Shown: positions 30,908-41,475, counted from the first letter of the stretch. The stretch: DNA of 64,000 bases from Anaerobacillus sp. CMMVII (GCF_025377685.1 NZ_JACEHK010000017.1:1-64000), one strand, 5' to 3'. The notes: generated from the sequence alone by a model not told the origin. Program-made: numbers and translations.

Positions 30908-32331
30908 TTGTCACCAAACATGGTTGGCTTTAGTTTTATTCTGTTAGGGATTTTTTGATTATTGGGAAGATCCTGAGAAGTAAAATTGAAGTGTTAAGAA
31001 AACTATTCTTACCGAGCTCAATTATTGCTGGGTTTGTCGCCTTATTTGTTGGACCAGAGGTTTTGGGGAGAATGATTAGTTCATTTGTGACTACAGACTC
31101 CATTTTTTATCAAGGATTAATCCCAGAATTTATCTTAGAGGTTTGGAGAACGTTACCTGGCCTTTTCATTAATGTTGTTTTTGCAGCGCTATTTTTAGGA
31201 AAAGTTGTCCCGAGTTTAAAGAAAATCTGGTTGATTGCAGGTCCGCAAGTTGTGATGGGACAAACTGTTTCTTGGGGCCAGTATGTTGTCGGTTTACTGC
31301 TTGCCATTACAGTATTAACTCCGTTTTTCGGAATGAATCCATTAACAGGTGCATTAATTGAAATTAGTTTTGTTGGTGGCCACGGCACGGCTGCAGGGCT
31401 AGCGGGTACGTTTGAAGAATTAAATTTTGCCGAAGGGGCAGATTTGGCAGTTGGACTTGCAACTATCGGGATCGTCTCCGGTGTAATTATTGGGATCATC
31501 TTAATAAACTGGGGAGCGAGAACAAACAGAGCTAAGTTTGTTGGAGGCAAACATCGTTTATCAGAGGAAGAAAAAAATAAGCTAGCTGAATTAGAAGACC
31601 GAGAGCAAGAAATTAAACCAACCCATACAACTTCGATGGAACCTTTAGCTTTTCATTTAGCGCTTGTCGGGGCTGCTATTGCCGTTGGCTATGTCTTATT
31701 AGAATTAATTGTCCTGCTAGAGCAGTACACGTGGGGAGCATGGACTGGAACAGTACTATTCCCTTATGTACCATTGTTTCCACTAGCAATGATCGGCGGC
31801 ATGTTAATCCAAATTGGACTTGACCGTTATGGGAAAAGTCACTTCATTGATCGTGAAATGGTGAACCGAATTTCCGGTTTTTCGCTAGATATCTTAATTG
31901 TCAGTGCCTTAGGAACATTGTCATTAGCAGTTATTGGTGACAACCTTATTCCATTTTTACTACTAGCGGTTGTCGCAATTAGCTGGAATGTCTTCGCCTT
32001 CTTAGTATTAGCACCAAGAATGATTCCAGAGTATTGGTTCGAACGGGGAATAGGTGACTTAGGCCAAGCAATGGGGATGACAGCAACAGGTTTATTACTC
32101 ATGAAGATTGCGGACCCGGATATAGAGACTCCAGCTCTCGAAGGCTTCGGTTATAAACAACTTCTATTTGAGCCATTAGTAGGTGGTGGTTTATTTACAG
32201 CAGCGTCACTGCCACTAATTTATCAATTTGGCCCAGTTGCCATTTTAATTGTTTCGGTGATTGTGACGACCTTCTTCTTGTTATTTGGACTCTTTTACTT
32301 TGGTGGGAAAAAAGCGAAGGCAACTTCTTGA
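30908..32331 (+). CDS. GltS-family sodium/glutamate symporter-like protein
   Basis: A multispanning protein of about 475 residues. Seen: pore-like repeat GGHGTAAGLAGTFEEL and the second half GIGDLGQAMGMTATGLLLMK, which are GltS features, plus a cytoplasmic acidic loop. It should import an organic anion with Na+; glutamate is the family default. The open frame starts inside the gene because a T is lost near 30955. Upstream reads LSPNMVGFSFILLGIFL, so a TTG at 30908, 11 bases after AGGAGG, is a likely start; ATG at 30920 is the alternative. Confidence 0.78.
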
Positions 32332-32373
32332 ATGTAGAATTGTAAGAAGTATTTTCAGAGAAGTTTAGATGCA

Positions 32374-32414
32374 AAAGGCCTGTGCATAAAAAAATGTTGC
32401 AGGTCTTTTTTGCT
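32374..32414 (+). terminator. Terminator after the GltS-like gene
   Basis: GGCCTGTGCAT and ATGTTGCAGGTC form an interrupted hairpin with an A-rich loop, followed by TTTTTTG. Confidence 0.6.
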
Positions 32415-32418
32415 TTGT

Positions 32419-32695
32419 TGTGGATAAAAAAGGACAAAGTAGTTAAAATGGGTTAATGTAGAAGTTTAACTAATGAAAGAAGTGATTGAGGTAATGTATT
32501 ATTGCTGTGAAGAACATGTTGATTTAGCGATCGATATCGTTGTTGATGAAAGAGAACTTGCTCCTATTATGGAGAAAATAGATCCGGAAAAAAAGTTGTC
32601 CACAACCTGTAACTTCTGTACTGAAAAGGCAATTTATCAAATAAGTGGATAAATTGCCTTTAACCTGTTGATATGTGGATAACTTTTGTGGATAA
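32419..32695. promoter_or_regulatory. Cluster of DnaA boxes upstream of rlmH
   Basis: TGTGGATAA, the complement of the perfect DnaA box TTATCCACA, occurs at 32419-32427, 32674-32682 and 32687-32695. Near matches are AGTGGATAA (32644-32652) and TTGTCCACA (32596-32604). The small CxxH/CxxC gene lies between them. In B. subtilis the rlmH (yydA) region is a reported DnaA target. Confidence 0.75.
32494..32652 (+). CDS. CxxH/CxxC family small protein
   Basis: A 52-residue protein: MYYCCEEHVDLAIDIVVDE, then LSTTCNFCTEKAIYQISG. The paired motifs CEEH and CNFC suggest a zinc site; this small family usually lies next to rlmH in Bacillus. An in-frame ATG at 32473 lacks a ribosome binding site, whereas AAAGAAGTG lies at the right distance before the ATG at 32494. 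The function is unknown. Confidence 0.82.
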   Translation: MYYCCEEHVDLAIDIVVDERELAPIMEKIDPEKKLSTTCNFCTEKAIYQISG

Positions 32696-32720
32696 CATTG
32701 AAAAAGTGGTGAATTAAGCT

Positions 32721-33200
32721 GTGAATATCTCTATTGTGACAGTTGGCAAGCTAAAAGAGAAATATTTAATTAATGGGATTAATGAATACATAAAAAGAAT
32801 GGGCCCCTATGCAAAGATCGAAGTTATTGAAGTGCCAGATGAAAAAGCGCCAGAACAATTAAGTGACGCCGAAATGCAGCAAGTTAAAGATAAAGAAGGT
32901 GAGCGAATTTTGGCAAAGGTACCTGCTGACGCCTATGCCATTGCGTTAGCCATTGAAGGAGAAATGTGGAGCTCAGAAAAGTTAGCCAAAGAGCTAGATA
33001 AGCTTGCTACTTACGGCCGTAGTAAGGTCACATTTATTATTGGTGGCTCGCTCGGCTTAAGTGCCGCCGTCATGCAGCGTGCCGATGCAGCCCTATCATT
33101 TTCAAAAATGACTTTTCCACATCAACTGATGAGGTTGATTTTGGTTGAGCAGGTGTACCGCGCTTTTAGAATTAATAGGAATGAACCGTACCATAAATAG
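32721..33200 (+). CDS. rlmH: 23S rRNA pseudouridine-1915 N3-methyltransferase RlmH
   Basis: A SPOUT methyltransferase of 159 residues which modifies helix 69 of 23S rRNA. Seen: [24 protein letters not shown]-like [38 protein letters not shown] and the C terminus [18 protein letters not shown] ending NEPYHK. The GTG at 32721 is the start. Its 3' end (GAACCGTACCATAA) is repeated at 36595, marking an insertion site like that used by SCC elements. Confidence 0.98.
   Translation: MNISIVTVGKLKEKYLINGINEYIKRMGPYAKIEVIEVPDEKAPEQLSDAEMQQVKDKEGERILAKVPADAYAIALAIEGEMWSSEKLAKELDKLATYGRSKVTFIIGGSLGLSAAVMQRADAALSFSKMTFPHQLMRLILVEQVYRAFRINRNEPYHK
33182..33199. other. Putative attachment site attL at the rlmH 3' end
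   Basis: TGAACCGTACCATAA at the end of rlmH (33182-33196) recurs exactly at 36594-36608; with the next three bases the match is 17 of 18. It encodes the conserved C terminus EPYHK plus stop, the place where SCC elements enter staphylococcal rlmH. Confidence 0.7.
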
Positions 33201-33261
33201 AGGGATTTTTTTGATTTCAAAAAAGATGTTTATAATGATTATTTATAAAAATTGACTGAAG

Positions 33262-33296
33262 ACGCCAAACTAATATACTAGTTTGGCGTTTGTTAT
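33262..33296 (+). terminator. Terminator after rlmH
   Basis: ACGCCAAACT and AGTTTGGCGT form a perfect 10-bp stem with an eight-base loop, followed by TTGTTATTT. Confidence 0.85.
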
Positions 33297-33332
33297 TTAA
33301 AGATAAGTATATGTGTGTTTTTTTAGTATTTG

Positions 33333-33563
33333 ATGTCTAGCTCCAGCGCCCAGCCTCTCGAGGTCAAATAACCTGCCTAGGAAAAAGGACTTCACTTTTT
33401 CTTAGTTAAAAAGTGAAAAGGCACCCTACTTGTTCCTGCGGTTACTCGTCGCAAAGCTTGCAAAGAAGAATACTCAGGGTGTTGCTTGTCAGAACATTTG
33501 CTAGTTGGGGCTAAGCAGGGAAAAAGCACTACACTTTTTCCTAGGGCGCTTGCGCTTTTCTTA
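33333..33563. repeat. Dispersed Bacillaceae palindromic repeat, copy 3
   Basis: Starts GATGTCTAGCTCCAGC, contains CAGCCTCTCGAGGTCAAATA and CCTGCGGTTACTCGTCGCA and ends TAGGGCGCTTGCGCTTTTCTT. The internal part also carries a second palindrome (CCTAGGAAAAAGGACTTCAC...GAAAAAGCACTACACTTTTT CCTAGG type). It fills most of the gap 33201-33705. Confidence 0.7.
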
Positions 33564-33705
33564 TGATCTTACCACCTTTTGAAAACACTAAGAATATCTT
33601 AAGAACTGTATAAAGTGTTTATTAAGATTTTATTGATATTATTTTCTTATAACGAGCGATAAAGAGGTGATAAATGTTGAAAATTACATTTAGGAGTGAA
33701 TTTCC

Positions 33706-34392
33706 ATGAACATACTAGTTTGTGATGATGACAAAGCAATTGTCGAAGCGATAGAGATCTATTTAGAAAATGAAGGCTATAAAATATTTAAAGCTTTTAA
33801 TGGAATAGAAGCAATAGAAGTAATCAGAGATCAAGAGATCCATCTTATTATTATGGATATTATGATGCCTAAGATGGATGGGATTAGAGCTACCATGAAG
33901 ATTAGAGCAGAAAATAATATCCCATTGATCATGCTTTCGGCTAAATCTGAGGATTCAGACAAAATAATCGGACTAAATATAGGGGCTGATGACTATATCA
34001 CCAAGCCATTTAATCCCTTGGAGCTGATAGCGAGGGTTAAATCTCAACTGAGAAGATATACAACCCTGGGAGGTCTTGAAACGAGGAGCAATGTATATCA
34101 GACTGGGGGACTTGTGATCGACGATGAAAGTAAAACAATCACCGTCGATGGGGAGGACGTCCATCTTACACCGGTACAATATAAGATGTTAAAGTTTCTG
34201 ATTGAAAACGCTGGAAAAGTATTCTCAATCGAGGAGATCTATGAGAAGGTATGGAATGAAACGGCGCATAGTCCGGAAAATACGGTGTCCGTTCATATAA
34301 GAAAAATCCGAGAGAAAATAGAAATAAATCCGAAAGAGCCAAAATATTTGAAGGTGGTGTGGGGAGTTGGATATAAAGTTGAAAAAATATAG
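33706..34392 (+). CDS. OmpR-family response regulator (VanR-like)
   Basis: 228 residues. Receiver: CDDDKAIVEAI, phospho-acceptor in LIIMDIMMPKMDG, Lys in DDYITKPFNP. C-terminal winged helix: LTPVQYKMLKFL, ENTVSVHIRKIREK, WGVGYKVEKI. It pairs with the adjacent kinase and is similar in kind to VanR/VanS and peptide-antibiotic sensing pairs; no target gene is present inside the 3.4-kb segment, so its regulon cannot be told from context. The ATG at 33706 follows TAGGAGTG. Confidence 0.88.
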   Translation: MNILVCDDDKAIVEAIEIYLENEGYKIFKAFNGIEAIEVIRDQEIHLIIMDIMMPKMDGIRATMKIRAENNIPLIMLSAKSEDSDKIIGLNIGADDYITKPFNPLELIARVKSQLRRYTTLGGLETRSNVYQTGGLVIDDESKTITVDGEDVHLTPVQYKMLKFLIENAGKVFSIEEIYEKVWNETAHSPENTVSVHIRKIREKIEINPKEPKYLKVVWGVGYKVEKI

Positions 34393-36444
34393 TCACTCAA
34401 TCATAACAAAAATCGTTATTTTTATTATTGCGATCATCTGTTTAACTGGGGTCATGAAAGTGGTCGTAGAAGTAGAGATTGAAAATGATGCGCAACTTAG
34501 TAACGCTTTGGAAGATCATTATTTTCAAAGCTTTACATATGTACAAGAAAGTGCAAAACTCATCCGTAACCTCACTTCCCTAATAGAAGAATATAAGAAT
34601 GAGGAACATATTTTAAGTGGTGGAACAATTGGTGAGGATGAATGGAGACGAGTTGAAGAAAACTTATTTTCAGATTATCAATTCCGTTCTAGAAATTATA
34701 ACCATGAGTTAAGTGAAGAGGAAATTTATGAAACGTTTAAACAAGAATATGCAGACGAAATCACCCAGGCAAAGGATAAGTTGATTAAGGATGATTTAAA
34801 AGAGTATCATTTGCTCCTGCAAAATCTAGAAGAGTATGAGGTACCATTGTTTTATGCCAGTGATGGCAAAAATGTGTTTACAAACACTACTTTGATAGAA
34901 AAAATGCAGTTTGAAACCTACCCTGCTTATATGATATTTGAGGATTATAAACAAGAGATTTACCCAAAGGAAACGAAAGAAAATGAGTATTTATCTCGGT
35001 TAACACATCACCTAGATCGGTTGGATCCAGAAAACACGGTTGTTTATGTTGCCTTCACGGAGGAATTTTTAGATTCTAAAATAAAAGTATGGCAAGAAAA
35101 CAAAGCAATTGGTACAAAAAAGTTATATAAACTAGTAGGATTTTTAATAGGATTTATTTTTTCATTTTCCTATCTCGTACTCGTAATAGGGCGAAAGTCG
35201 TTTAACGATCAAGAGTTACACTTGAACGCAATAGACAAGCTATACAATGAGATTAAAATAGTAATATGTATATTTCTTATACCAATTTGGTTGGAATTGG
35301 TAAAGGAAATCTATAGAAATATTGATATATTCCTCTTACCAATAACGGTTCCTTTTGCCATTCTTGGACTTGTACTGGTACTGTCACTCGTAAAACATTT
35401 AAAAAATAAAACACTTATCAAGCATACATTGATCTATAGTATTATTTATAAGTTAACTAAATTTGTAGGGGATGTATATAGTAGCGGTAATGTTGGCGTG
35501 AAGACGGTCTTAGTCGTAATAGGTTATCCTATACTAGTAGCGTTAACGTTTTTCATGTTCCCGGTAACGATTGGTTTAGCAGCCTGGTTTGCCTATAAAA
35601 GATTAAGTCCTTCAATGCAATTCAGGAAGGGGTAGAGACAATAAAGGATGGAAATCTTCATTATCGGATTGAAGTGGGTGGAAAAGGAGAGTTAGGAAGA
35701 CTAACTTCGAATATTAATAGCATCACTGATGGATTGAAAAAGGCAGTTGATAGCGAACTTAAAAGTGAGCGGTTAAAGACTGAGCTTATCACCAATGTAT
35801 CACATGATATAAGAACACCACTAACTTCCATTATTACCTATGTGGATCTACTGAAAAATGAGAAGGACCCATTAAAGGTAGAAAAATATATTGAAGTACT
35901 GGATCAAAAATCAAAAAGGTTAAAAATTTTAACAGATGATTTATTTGAAGCAGCAAAGGCTTCTAGCGGAAGTATTCCAGTTGATTTTGAGAAAATTGAT
36001 ATCGTCTCCTTGATAACTCAGGGGCTAGGGGAAGTAAATGACAAAATTGAGGCCATGGCATTAGATTTTAGGTTGAATCATCCTAAGGACAAGGTTTATG
36101 TTATAGCGGATGGAAAATTATTGTGGAGGTCCATAGAGAACTTATTATCTAATATATTTAATTATGCTCTCGAAGGATCAAGAGTATATATAGATATTGA
36201 GGATTTAGGAAGCGAAATACTTCTTACCTTCAAAAACATGTCAGCTGCTGAGTTGAATATCTCTTCAGACGAATTAATGGAGCGTTTTAAAAGAGGCGAT
36301 GAATCCAGAACGAGCCAGGGCAGTGGGTTAGGATTATCGATTGCAAAAAATCTGGTTGAAATACAAAAAGGTAAATTTGATATTCAAATTGACGGAGATT
36401 TATTTAAGGCAATCATCTTTCTGCCAAAACATACATTTATTTGA
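34379..36444 (+). CDS. Membrane sensor histidine kinase (VanS-like)
   Basis: A kinase of about 689 residues paired with the regulator upstream. TM1 at the N terminus, a roughly 230-residue extracellular region, then four or more TM helices (about 250-410), HAMP-like linker, HisKA TNVSHDIRTPLTSIITY and HATPase with SIENLLSNIFNYALEGS and QGSGLGLSIAKN. The frame breaks near 35602 in an A run. The start is probably TTG at 34379, 12 bases after GGGGAG; a TTG at 34367 abuts that site. It overlaps the regulator gene by 14 bases. Confidence 0.85.
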
Positions 36445-36474
36445 TTGATTGATAATATATGAAGGTTTGGAAGG

Positions 36475-36505
36475 AATAGGACATCTAGGGGATGTCCTAT
36501 TTATC
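36475..36505 (+). terminator. Terminator after the two-component system
   Basis: AATAGGACATC and GATGTCCTATT form a perfect 11-bp stem with loop TAGGG, followed by TATCTTTATT. Confidence 0.85.
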
Positions 36506-36593
36506 TTTATTGCTGAAAAAATAAATCAAAGAGTAAAAGGAGTGGCCAGAGTTGGCACCTCTTATATAGAAATAGCAGGTTAAATAGATATCG

Positions 36594-36611
36594 TGAACCG
36601 TACCATAAGTA
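36594..36611. other. Putative attachment site attR
   Basis: TGAACCGTACCATAAGTA repeats the rlmH 3' end at 33182-33199 (17 of 18 identical). Read in the rlmH frame it gives REPYHK and a stop, so a second rlmH tail is preserved here, 3.4 kb from the first. Confidence 0.7.
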
Positions 36612-36689
36612 AGTAAGCTTTTTTTGAACATGTTCGAGGATTTAGGTGTAGAGGGTCATACAAAAAAAGTCGCTATCGCTTTTAAAAGA

Positions 36690-37480
36690 AACTTTTTTTA
36701 TTTATGGCTTATTTGGTTACTGCTGCTTCTTCATAGGGTGTATTCCTGATTAGGTAATCGGATGAACCTAAGGCAGCCGTAGCACCAGACCGATAAAATA
36801 ATGATTTGTTTGTATACACGGTTTGTGCAATCTCCTGCAGCAAATACGCCTGGTACATTTGTAGCACCATGTCTATCTACTACAATTTCACCAAAGCCGT
36901 TTCGCTCAATAAATATTGTTTAACCAATCCGTATTTGGTACAAGTCCGATTTGACCGAATACACCGGTGTATTTTTTCTGTTTCCCGGTCCATGTAAGAA
37001 ATATAGTTTACTTTTTCTTCTTCAGTAATTTCTATTGTCTGTGCATTTTTAATGACAGTTACGTTAGGTAGACTATAGAGAAGTTTTGTAGTACTTCATC
37101 TGCTTTGAGCTCTGGCATAAATTAAAGGACAGTTACATGTTTGCCTATTCCAGCCAGAGCAATGGCAGCTTCAATACGAGAGTTACCGCCACCAATAACA
37201 GCTACGTCTTTTCCTTCGAACAGTGGATCATCTCTATGAGGGCAGTAAGCTACACCTTTATTTTTAAACTTTTGTCTACCTGGTACACCAACATTACGCC
37301 AGCGGGCACCTGTAGAAATATTGACACTCTTACTTTTTAGGACTGCACCGTTCTCTAATTCAATTTCAATTAGTTCCTTTTTCTCGAGACGTTTCGCCCG
37401 TTGTCAGTTCATTAAATCTATGTTGTATTCCTTCACATGCTCTTCAAGGCTAGCTGCAAGTTTAGGTCCTTCTTAAATTT
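36690..37480 (-). pseudogene. ahpF: Remnant of ahpF (alkyl hydroperoxide reductase subunit F)
   Basis: Read on the minus strand in changing frames, the segment gives AhpF blocks in order: [71 protein letters not shown] and [16 protein letters not shown], then FAAGDCTN. The N-terminal third is missing. The active-site motif CPHCDGP is CPHRDDP here, with the second Cys lost, and several frameshifts and stops interrupt it. Substitution of a catalytic residue shows true decay, beyond the single-base losses seen elsewhere. The plus-strand open frames here are shadows. Confidence 0.85.
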
Positions 37481-37595
37481 TTTAACGTAGCCTTACAAAA
37501 AATGAAATTCTTTGTTAAATAAAGCTCCTCTCGTAGACTGTGTTGTTTTATATCATCTATATTGGAAACGGCTGTTTTCATAAGTTTTATAAAAA

Positions 37596-37632
37596 TTGAG
37601 TAGGAGGGGGTTAGTCGTCCCCTCCTACTCGA
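37596..37632 (-). terminator. Terminator of the glycosyltransferase cluster
   Basis: GAGTAGGAGGGG and CCCCTCCTACTC form a perfect 12-bp stem; on the minus strand it is followed by AATTTTTATAAAA. Confidence 0.85.
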
Positions 37633-37660
37633 TTCAGTATACCTCTTCAGTTTTAAATAA

Positions 37661-38770
37661 CTATTTTACAAATTTGCCCTTGTATTGACAGATTAAATGA
37701 TGACTGTTTAATTGTCCAAGTGCTTTTAAGTTTTTTATGGGGGTTCTATAATCAGGATTTTTCTTAAGTGCCTTCATAAAATGTTCATATGCTTTAGTAT
37801 AATTTTGAAGGGATAAGTATGCTTCCCCAAGGTAATTTTCAATAGTATGATCTTTGTTAGTGAAGGATAAAAAGATTTGTTTAGCATCCTCAAATCTATT
37901 TTCAAATAGACCCTTCATTCCTTCAAAGAAGGCTCGATCCCATTCGTCTTTTATGAAAGGAATAGCGGCTTCGAAAAGGTTAATCCCTTCGAGGATCATT
38001 CCTCTTTTTGATAATGCTTCGCCAATTATCAATTGTGCCTTCAGCTGACTTTTTTCTTTGCTATCGTTTTCCCAATTGATTTCATTCAATACTTCCTGAA
38101 AAGTAACATTTCCTAAAATTTCTTGAATATGCTCTGCCAACTGGTCGTAGCTTATCTCTTTTGTCAAATTACTAGTGTGGCGTCTATAAAGATAAAGCGG
38201 TTCTTGAATGTGGTAAGATGCATACTTCGTAGCTATTTGCATAATAAATTCTGTATCTTCACCTATTTTATAGGGCTTAAATTGAAGTCCAGTAAGAACT
38301 TCACTTCGAAAAATAATTGTTCCATTGTTAAAGGGGGTTCCAACATTGATTAAAAAGGAAAAAACATCGTCTTGGTGAATATTACTTGATTGCCAGTACC
38401 CGATAGGTTGATTGAGTTCATTGATTAATAACATATCCGAATGAACAAATCCAATATCTCCGTGAAAGCACTCTAGTAACCTTTCAAATCGATTAGGTAA
38501 TGAAAGGTCATCCGCGTCATGAAATGTAATAAAGTCTCCATTGCAATGTCTCAGACCTTCATTTTTTGCTGCTGCTACTCCTTTGTTTTCTTGCTTATAA
38601 TATTGAATTCGATGGTCATGAAAAGATTTGATAATCTTTTCCGTATCATCGGTAGATCCATCATTAACAATAATAAGCTCAAAGGATCCTATCGTTTGAA
38701 TTAGAATGCTTTCAATCGTCTCTTTAAGAAATGCCTCGCCATTATAAACGGGTAAGATGATGCTAACCAT
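37661..38770 (-). CDS. Family 2 glycosyltransferase with TPR tail
   Basis: 369 residues. GT-A fold at about 1-220: VSIILPVYNGEAFLKETIES, ELIIVNDGSTDDTEKI, NEGLRHCNGDFITFHDADD with the DxD-like metal site; then GTPFNNGTIIFR. The C-terminal part (about 240-360) is TPR-like (YLGEAYLSLQNYTKAYEHFM). Cytoplasmic, no TM. It is the last gene of a minus-strand cluster and overlaps its upstream neighbour by eight bases. The acceptor is unknown; the collagen-like protein nearby is a candidate. Confidence 0.88.
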   Translation of the reverse strand: MVSIILPVYNGEAFLKETIESILIQTIGSFELIIVNDGSTDDTEKIIKSFHDHRIQYYKQENKGVAAAKNEGLRHCNGDFITFHDADDLSLPNRFERLLECFHGDIGFVHSDMLLINELNQPIGYWQSSNIHQDDVFSFLINVGTPFNNGTIIFRSEVLTGLQFKPYKIGEDTEFIMQIATKYASYHIQEPLYLYRRHTSNLTKEISYDQLAEHIQEILGNVTFQEVLNEINWENDSKEKSQLKAQLIIGEALSKRGMILEGINLFEAAIPFIKDEWDRAFFEGMKGLFENRFEDAKQIFLSFTNKDHTIENYLGEAYLSLQNYTKAYEHFMKALKKNPDYRTPIKNLKALGQLNSHHLICQYKGKFVK

Positions 38771-40180
38771 TTTTTAATACCCCTTCGTAAAAGGCTTTAT
38801 TTTGCAGTACGCTAGGATTGGTAGGTTCAAAACCTCTTGCTAACTCATTATGTTCATAAGCTCTTTGGACATCTCCTAATTGCCAATAACATAAGGATAA
38901 TTGAATGTGAGGAGTAGTTGTAGACAAAGATGAAAAATGGCCTGTTGTTTCGCCAATTTTCACAGCTTGTTTATACCAATAAGCAGCTGTTTTAAAGTCG
39001 TCTCGTATAAAATAGTAATAAGCCATTTCACAGCAATATTCTGAATTTATTGTTTCATTATCTAAAGATCTAATTTTCGCATACCCACTTAATAACCAGT
39101 CAATGGCATGCCCAAAATCAATCGCTACTTTATTTTCCTTAGCAAGCATGCCACATATTAAATTAGCTGGAATTCCCGCTGAAACTAAAGCAACATCGTA
39201 ATCATATTCTTTTGTTCTTTTTACAACATCAGGGACTGCTTTCATTCCATTAACTGGGATCGTACCTACAATACTTTCATAGCCAAGTTTTTCAAAAAAC
39301 GTTTTTCCTTGCTCCATTTTATTTCCTATTAATAATACTTTATAGTTGCTAAATATTTCATGAAGTAGTGTGGTGTAATGACATAACTCAAAATGAATAT
39401 TTGAACTTGCTAAGTTCATTTTACTAAAATTCCACTTATGATATTTTGCTAGTTTGGTAAATAGGTTTTGAAACGTGGGAAATCTAGCTATTGGCATTCC
39501 TATTGCATCAGTACGTAATAACACTTCAGACAATTTATCACGTGTTTCATGATCAGGTAAGTTAACTCCTGCATACGCCAAAAACTTTAGCCTCGGCTCC
39601 TTTTCAATTTCTTCAGTAGAATACAATATATCATGTGCTAAAAAGAGTAACTCTCCATCTCCTAAGCGAACAAGTGAATAGCCACGACTCATGTTTAGAG
39701 CTTCTCTTATTTCATTGGCAATTTCTTCTGCATTTTTTAATTTAATTGTCTTATCTTTCAAAACTTCTAACCCTGCACTAATTATTTCCTCAATATTGTA
39801 AGGGAGATAGTGATACTTCTTTAGGTTATTTTCAACAAATCTATCTCCACCATGATAAAGCCCTTCAACAGCAAAGTTCTTTACATCTCCTTTTTCTACA
39901 TGACCAAACTTTATAAGCCTTTCCCACTCCTCTTTCGAAAGATTATACATCTTCATCACCCCTTTTTTTATCGTTTCATGTAAAACAGGAATGTTGTTTT
40001 TGCCTATGATGGATCCTCCGCCTAGTACGATCAAATCATAATTATCTAAATCAAATTCTCTTGCAGGGTTTCGTATGGTACGATCCAACTCCAAATTTAC
40101 ATTTCCAGTCTTTTGATCAAGCTTTTCTTTGAAAAGAAGTCATCGCCAAGGTTTTTATGACCAATCCAACCTACATACAA
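38763..40180 (-). CDS. GT-D fold glycosyltransferase with PPT-like N terminus and TPR tail
   Basis: About 472 residues in three parts. N terminus YVGWIGHKNLGDD...FDLDNYDLIVLGGGSII resembles polysaccharide pyruvyl transferases. The middle (about 125-345) is a GT-D domain, with YSLVRLGDGELLFLAHD, TDAIGMPIARFP and LIGNKMEQGKTFFEKLG. The C terminus has a TPR module (HIQLSLCYWQLGDVQRAY) also found in the next gene. The frame breaks near 40124 where a T is lost. No ATG precedes the N terminus; a TTG at 40180 is possible, so the exact start is uncertain. Confidence 0.75.
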
Positions 40181-40186
40181 AATTTT

Positions 40187-41292
40187 CTATTTTCCCAAAA
40201 GTGTTGGATTCTCTTTAAAGTAGTCTTTAAAAAAGTTTTTATTAAACACAACACTTGGATCATTCGGTATAAACTTCTCAGCCATTGTATTATGTTCAAA
40301 TGATTTTTTCATATTTCCTGTTTCCCAGTAACATAACACTAACTGTAAATGTGGGAACCATGTGGAATATGCCGGTTTCTGAAATCCCCCATAATCTCTA
40401 TGGTTTTTATTGACGGCAGTAGTAAACCAAAAAATAGCACTCTCATAATCCTTTTTCCCCATAAAATAACTACCTAGACGGCAGCAAACTTCAGGTCGAG
40501 GTTGATCATATTTGAAAGAACTACATAAGGCATTTATTTCTTCCTCCTTCTGACGCAGTTGACCATAACAGTCCGCCATATTGATACAAGCCATTATATC
40601 ATCTTCAATCCAGCCCTTTTTAGTTGCTAAAAATTCTTCGTAATAAAGGGTGGCTTTTTTGTAATGTTGATTGTCTTTTAATTCATTAGCATAGTAGTAT
40701 AAATCTCGAGGAGAGAATGGTTTACCTTCCTTTAGCTTGTTTTCATAAATTCTCAAGTTTCTTGCCTTATCTGTAGGGGTCTTTTTCTTTTCCCCCTTAT
40801 TATGGGTGACTGCAATATCCGAATTTAAAACATTGCCAGCTATTTCTAAATATTCATGTACTATTCCATGCCATTTAAAGTTTTTTTCCCGCTTAACAAG
40901 ACGATTACGACGGTAGCTGAATGTGGGATTCTCGTGCTCGTCAAAAGCTATGTGATAAAGCATAGATACAACATCAATAGAATGATCGAGATTTTTCTTT
41001 AGTGCTAATAGTTTATTAAGGTCCTCTTTTTAAGAATGTCATCGGCATCTAACCAAAGGATGTATTCCATCGTTGCGTGACTAAAGGCAAAGTTTCTAGC
41101 AGCTGAGAAATCATCAATCCATTCAAAATCTATAACCTTATTTGTATAGTTAGCTGCAACTTCTTTTGTCTGATCTGTTGAACCTGTATCAACAATAATG
41201 ATTTCATCACAGGCTTCTCTAATACTCTTTAAACAGTTTTCTAAAACTTCTTCTTCATTTTTAACTATCATACATAGACTGATCGTTGACAC
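40187..41292 (-). CDS. Family 2 glycosyltransferase with TPR tail
   Basis: About 368 residues. GT2 domain: MSTISLCMIVKNEEEVLENC, EIIIVDTGSTDQTKE, FSAARNFAFSHA and ILWLDADD (metal site). This is the TPR-linked GT2 type in which WHGIVHEYLE follows. The C-terminal half is TPR-like and ends with HLQLVLCYWETGNMKKSF, matching the tail of the neighbouring gene. The frame breaks near 41032 in an A run. It is first in the minus-strand cluster. Confidence 0.85.
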
Positions 41293-41475
41293 AGTATCCC
41301 CCCAATTAAGGTATTAATTCGCATTCTAATGCACTATATTCTTGTAAGAATCTAACGTGAGGGTGTTTATAAGAAGTTTACTCAAAACAATATATTTCAT
41401 CTTCATTTCAGTCACTCTATAACCTCCTAATAATAAAATGTAGAAGGTTACATTAAAGAAAATGGAGGGCAAAAG

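Noticed and set aside
36806-37340. Two plus-strand open frames of 63 and 67 residues
   Set aside because: They lie antisense to the ahpF remnant, whose minus-strand reading gives clear AhpF blocks.
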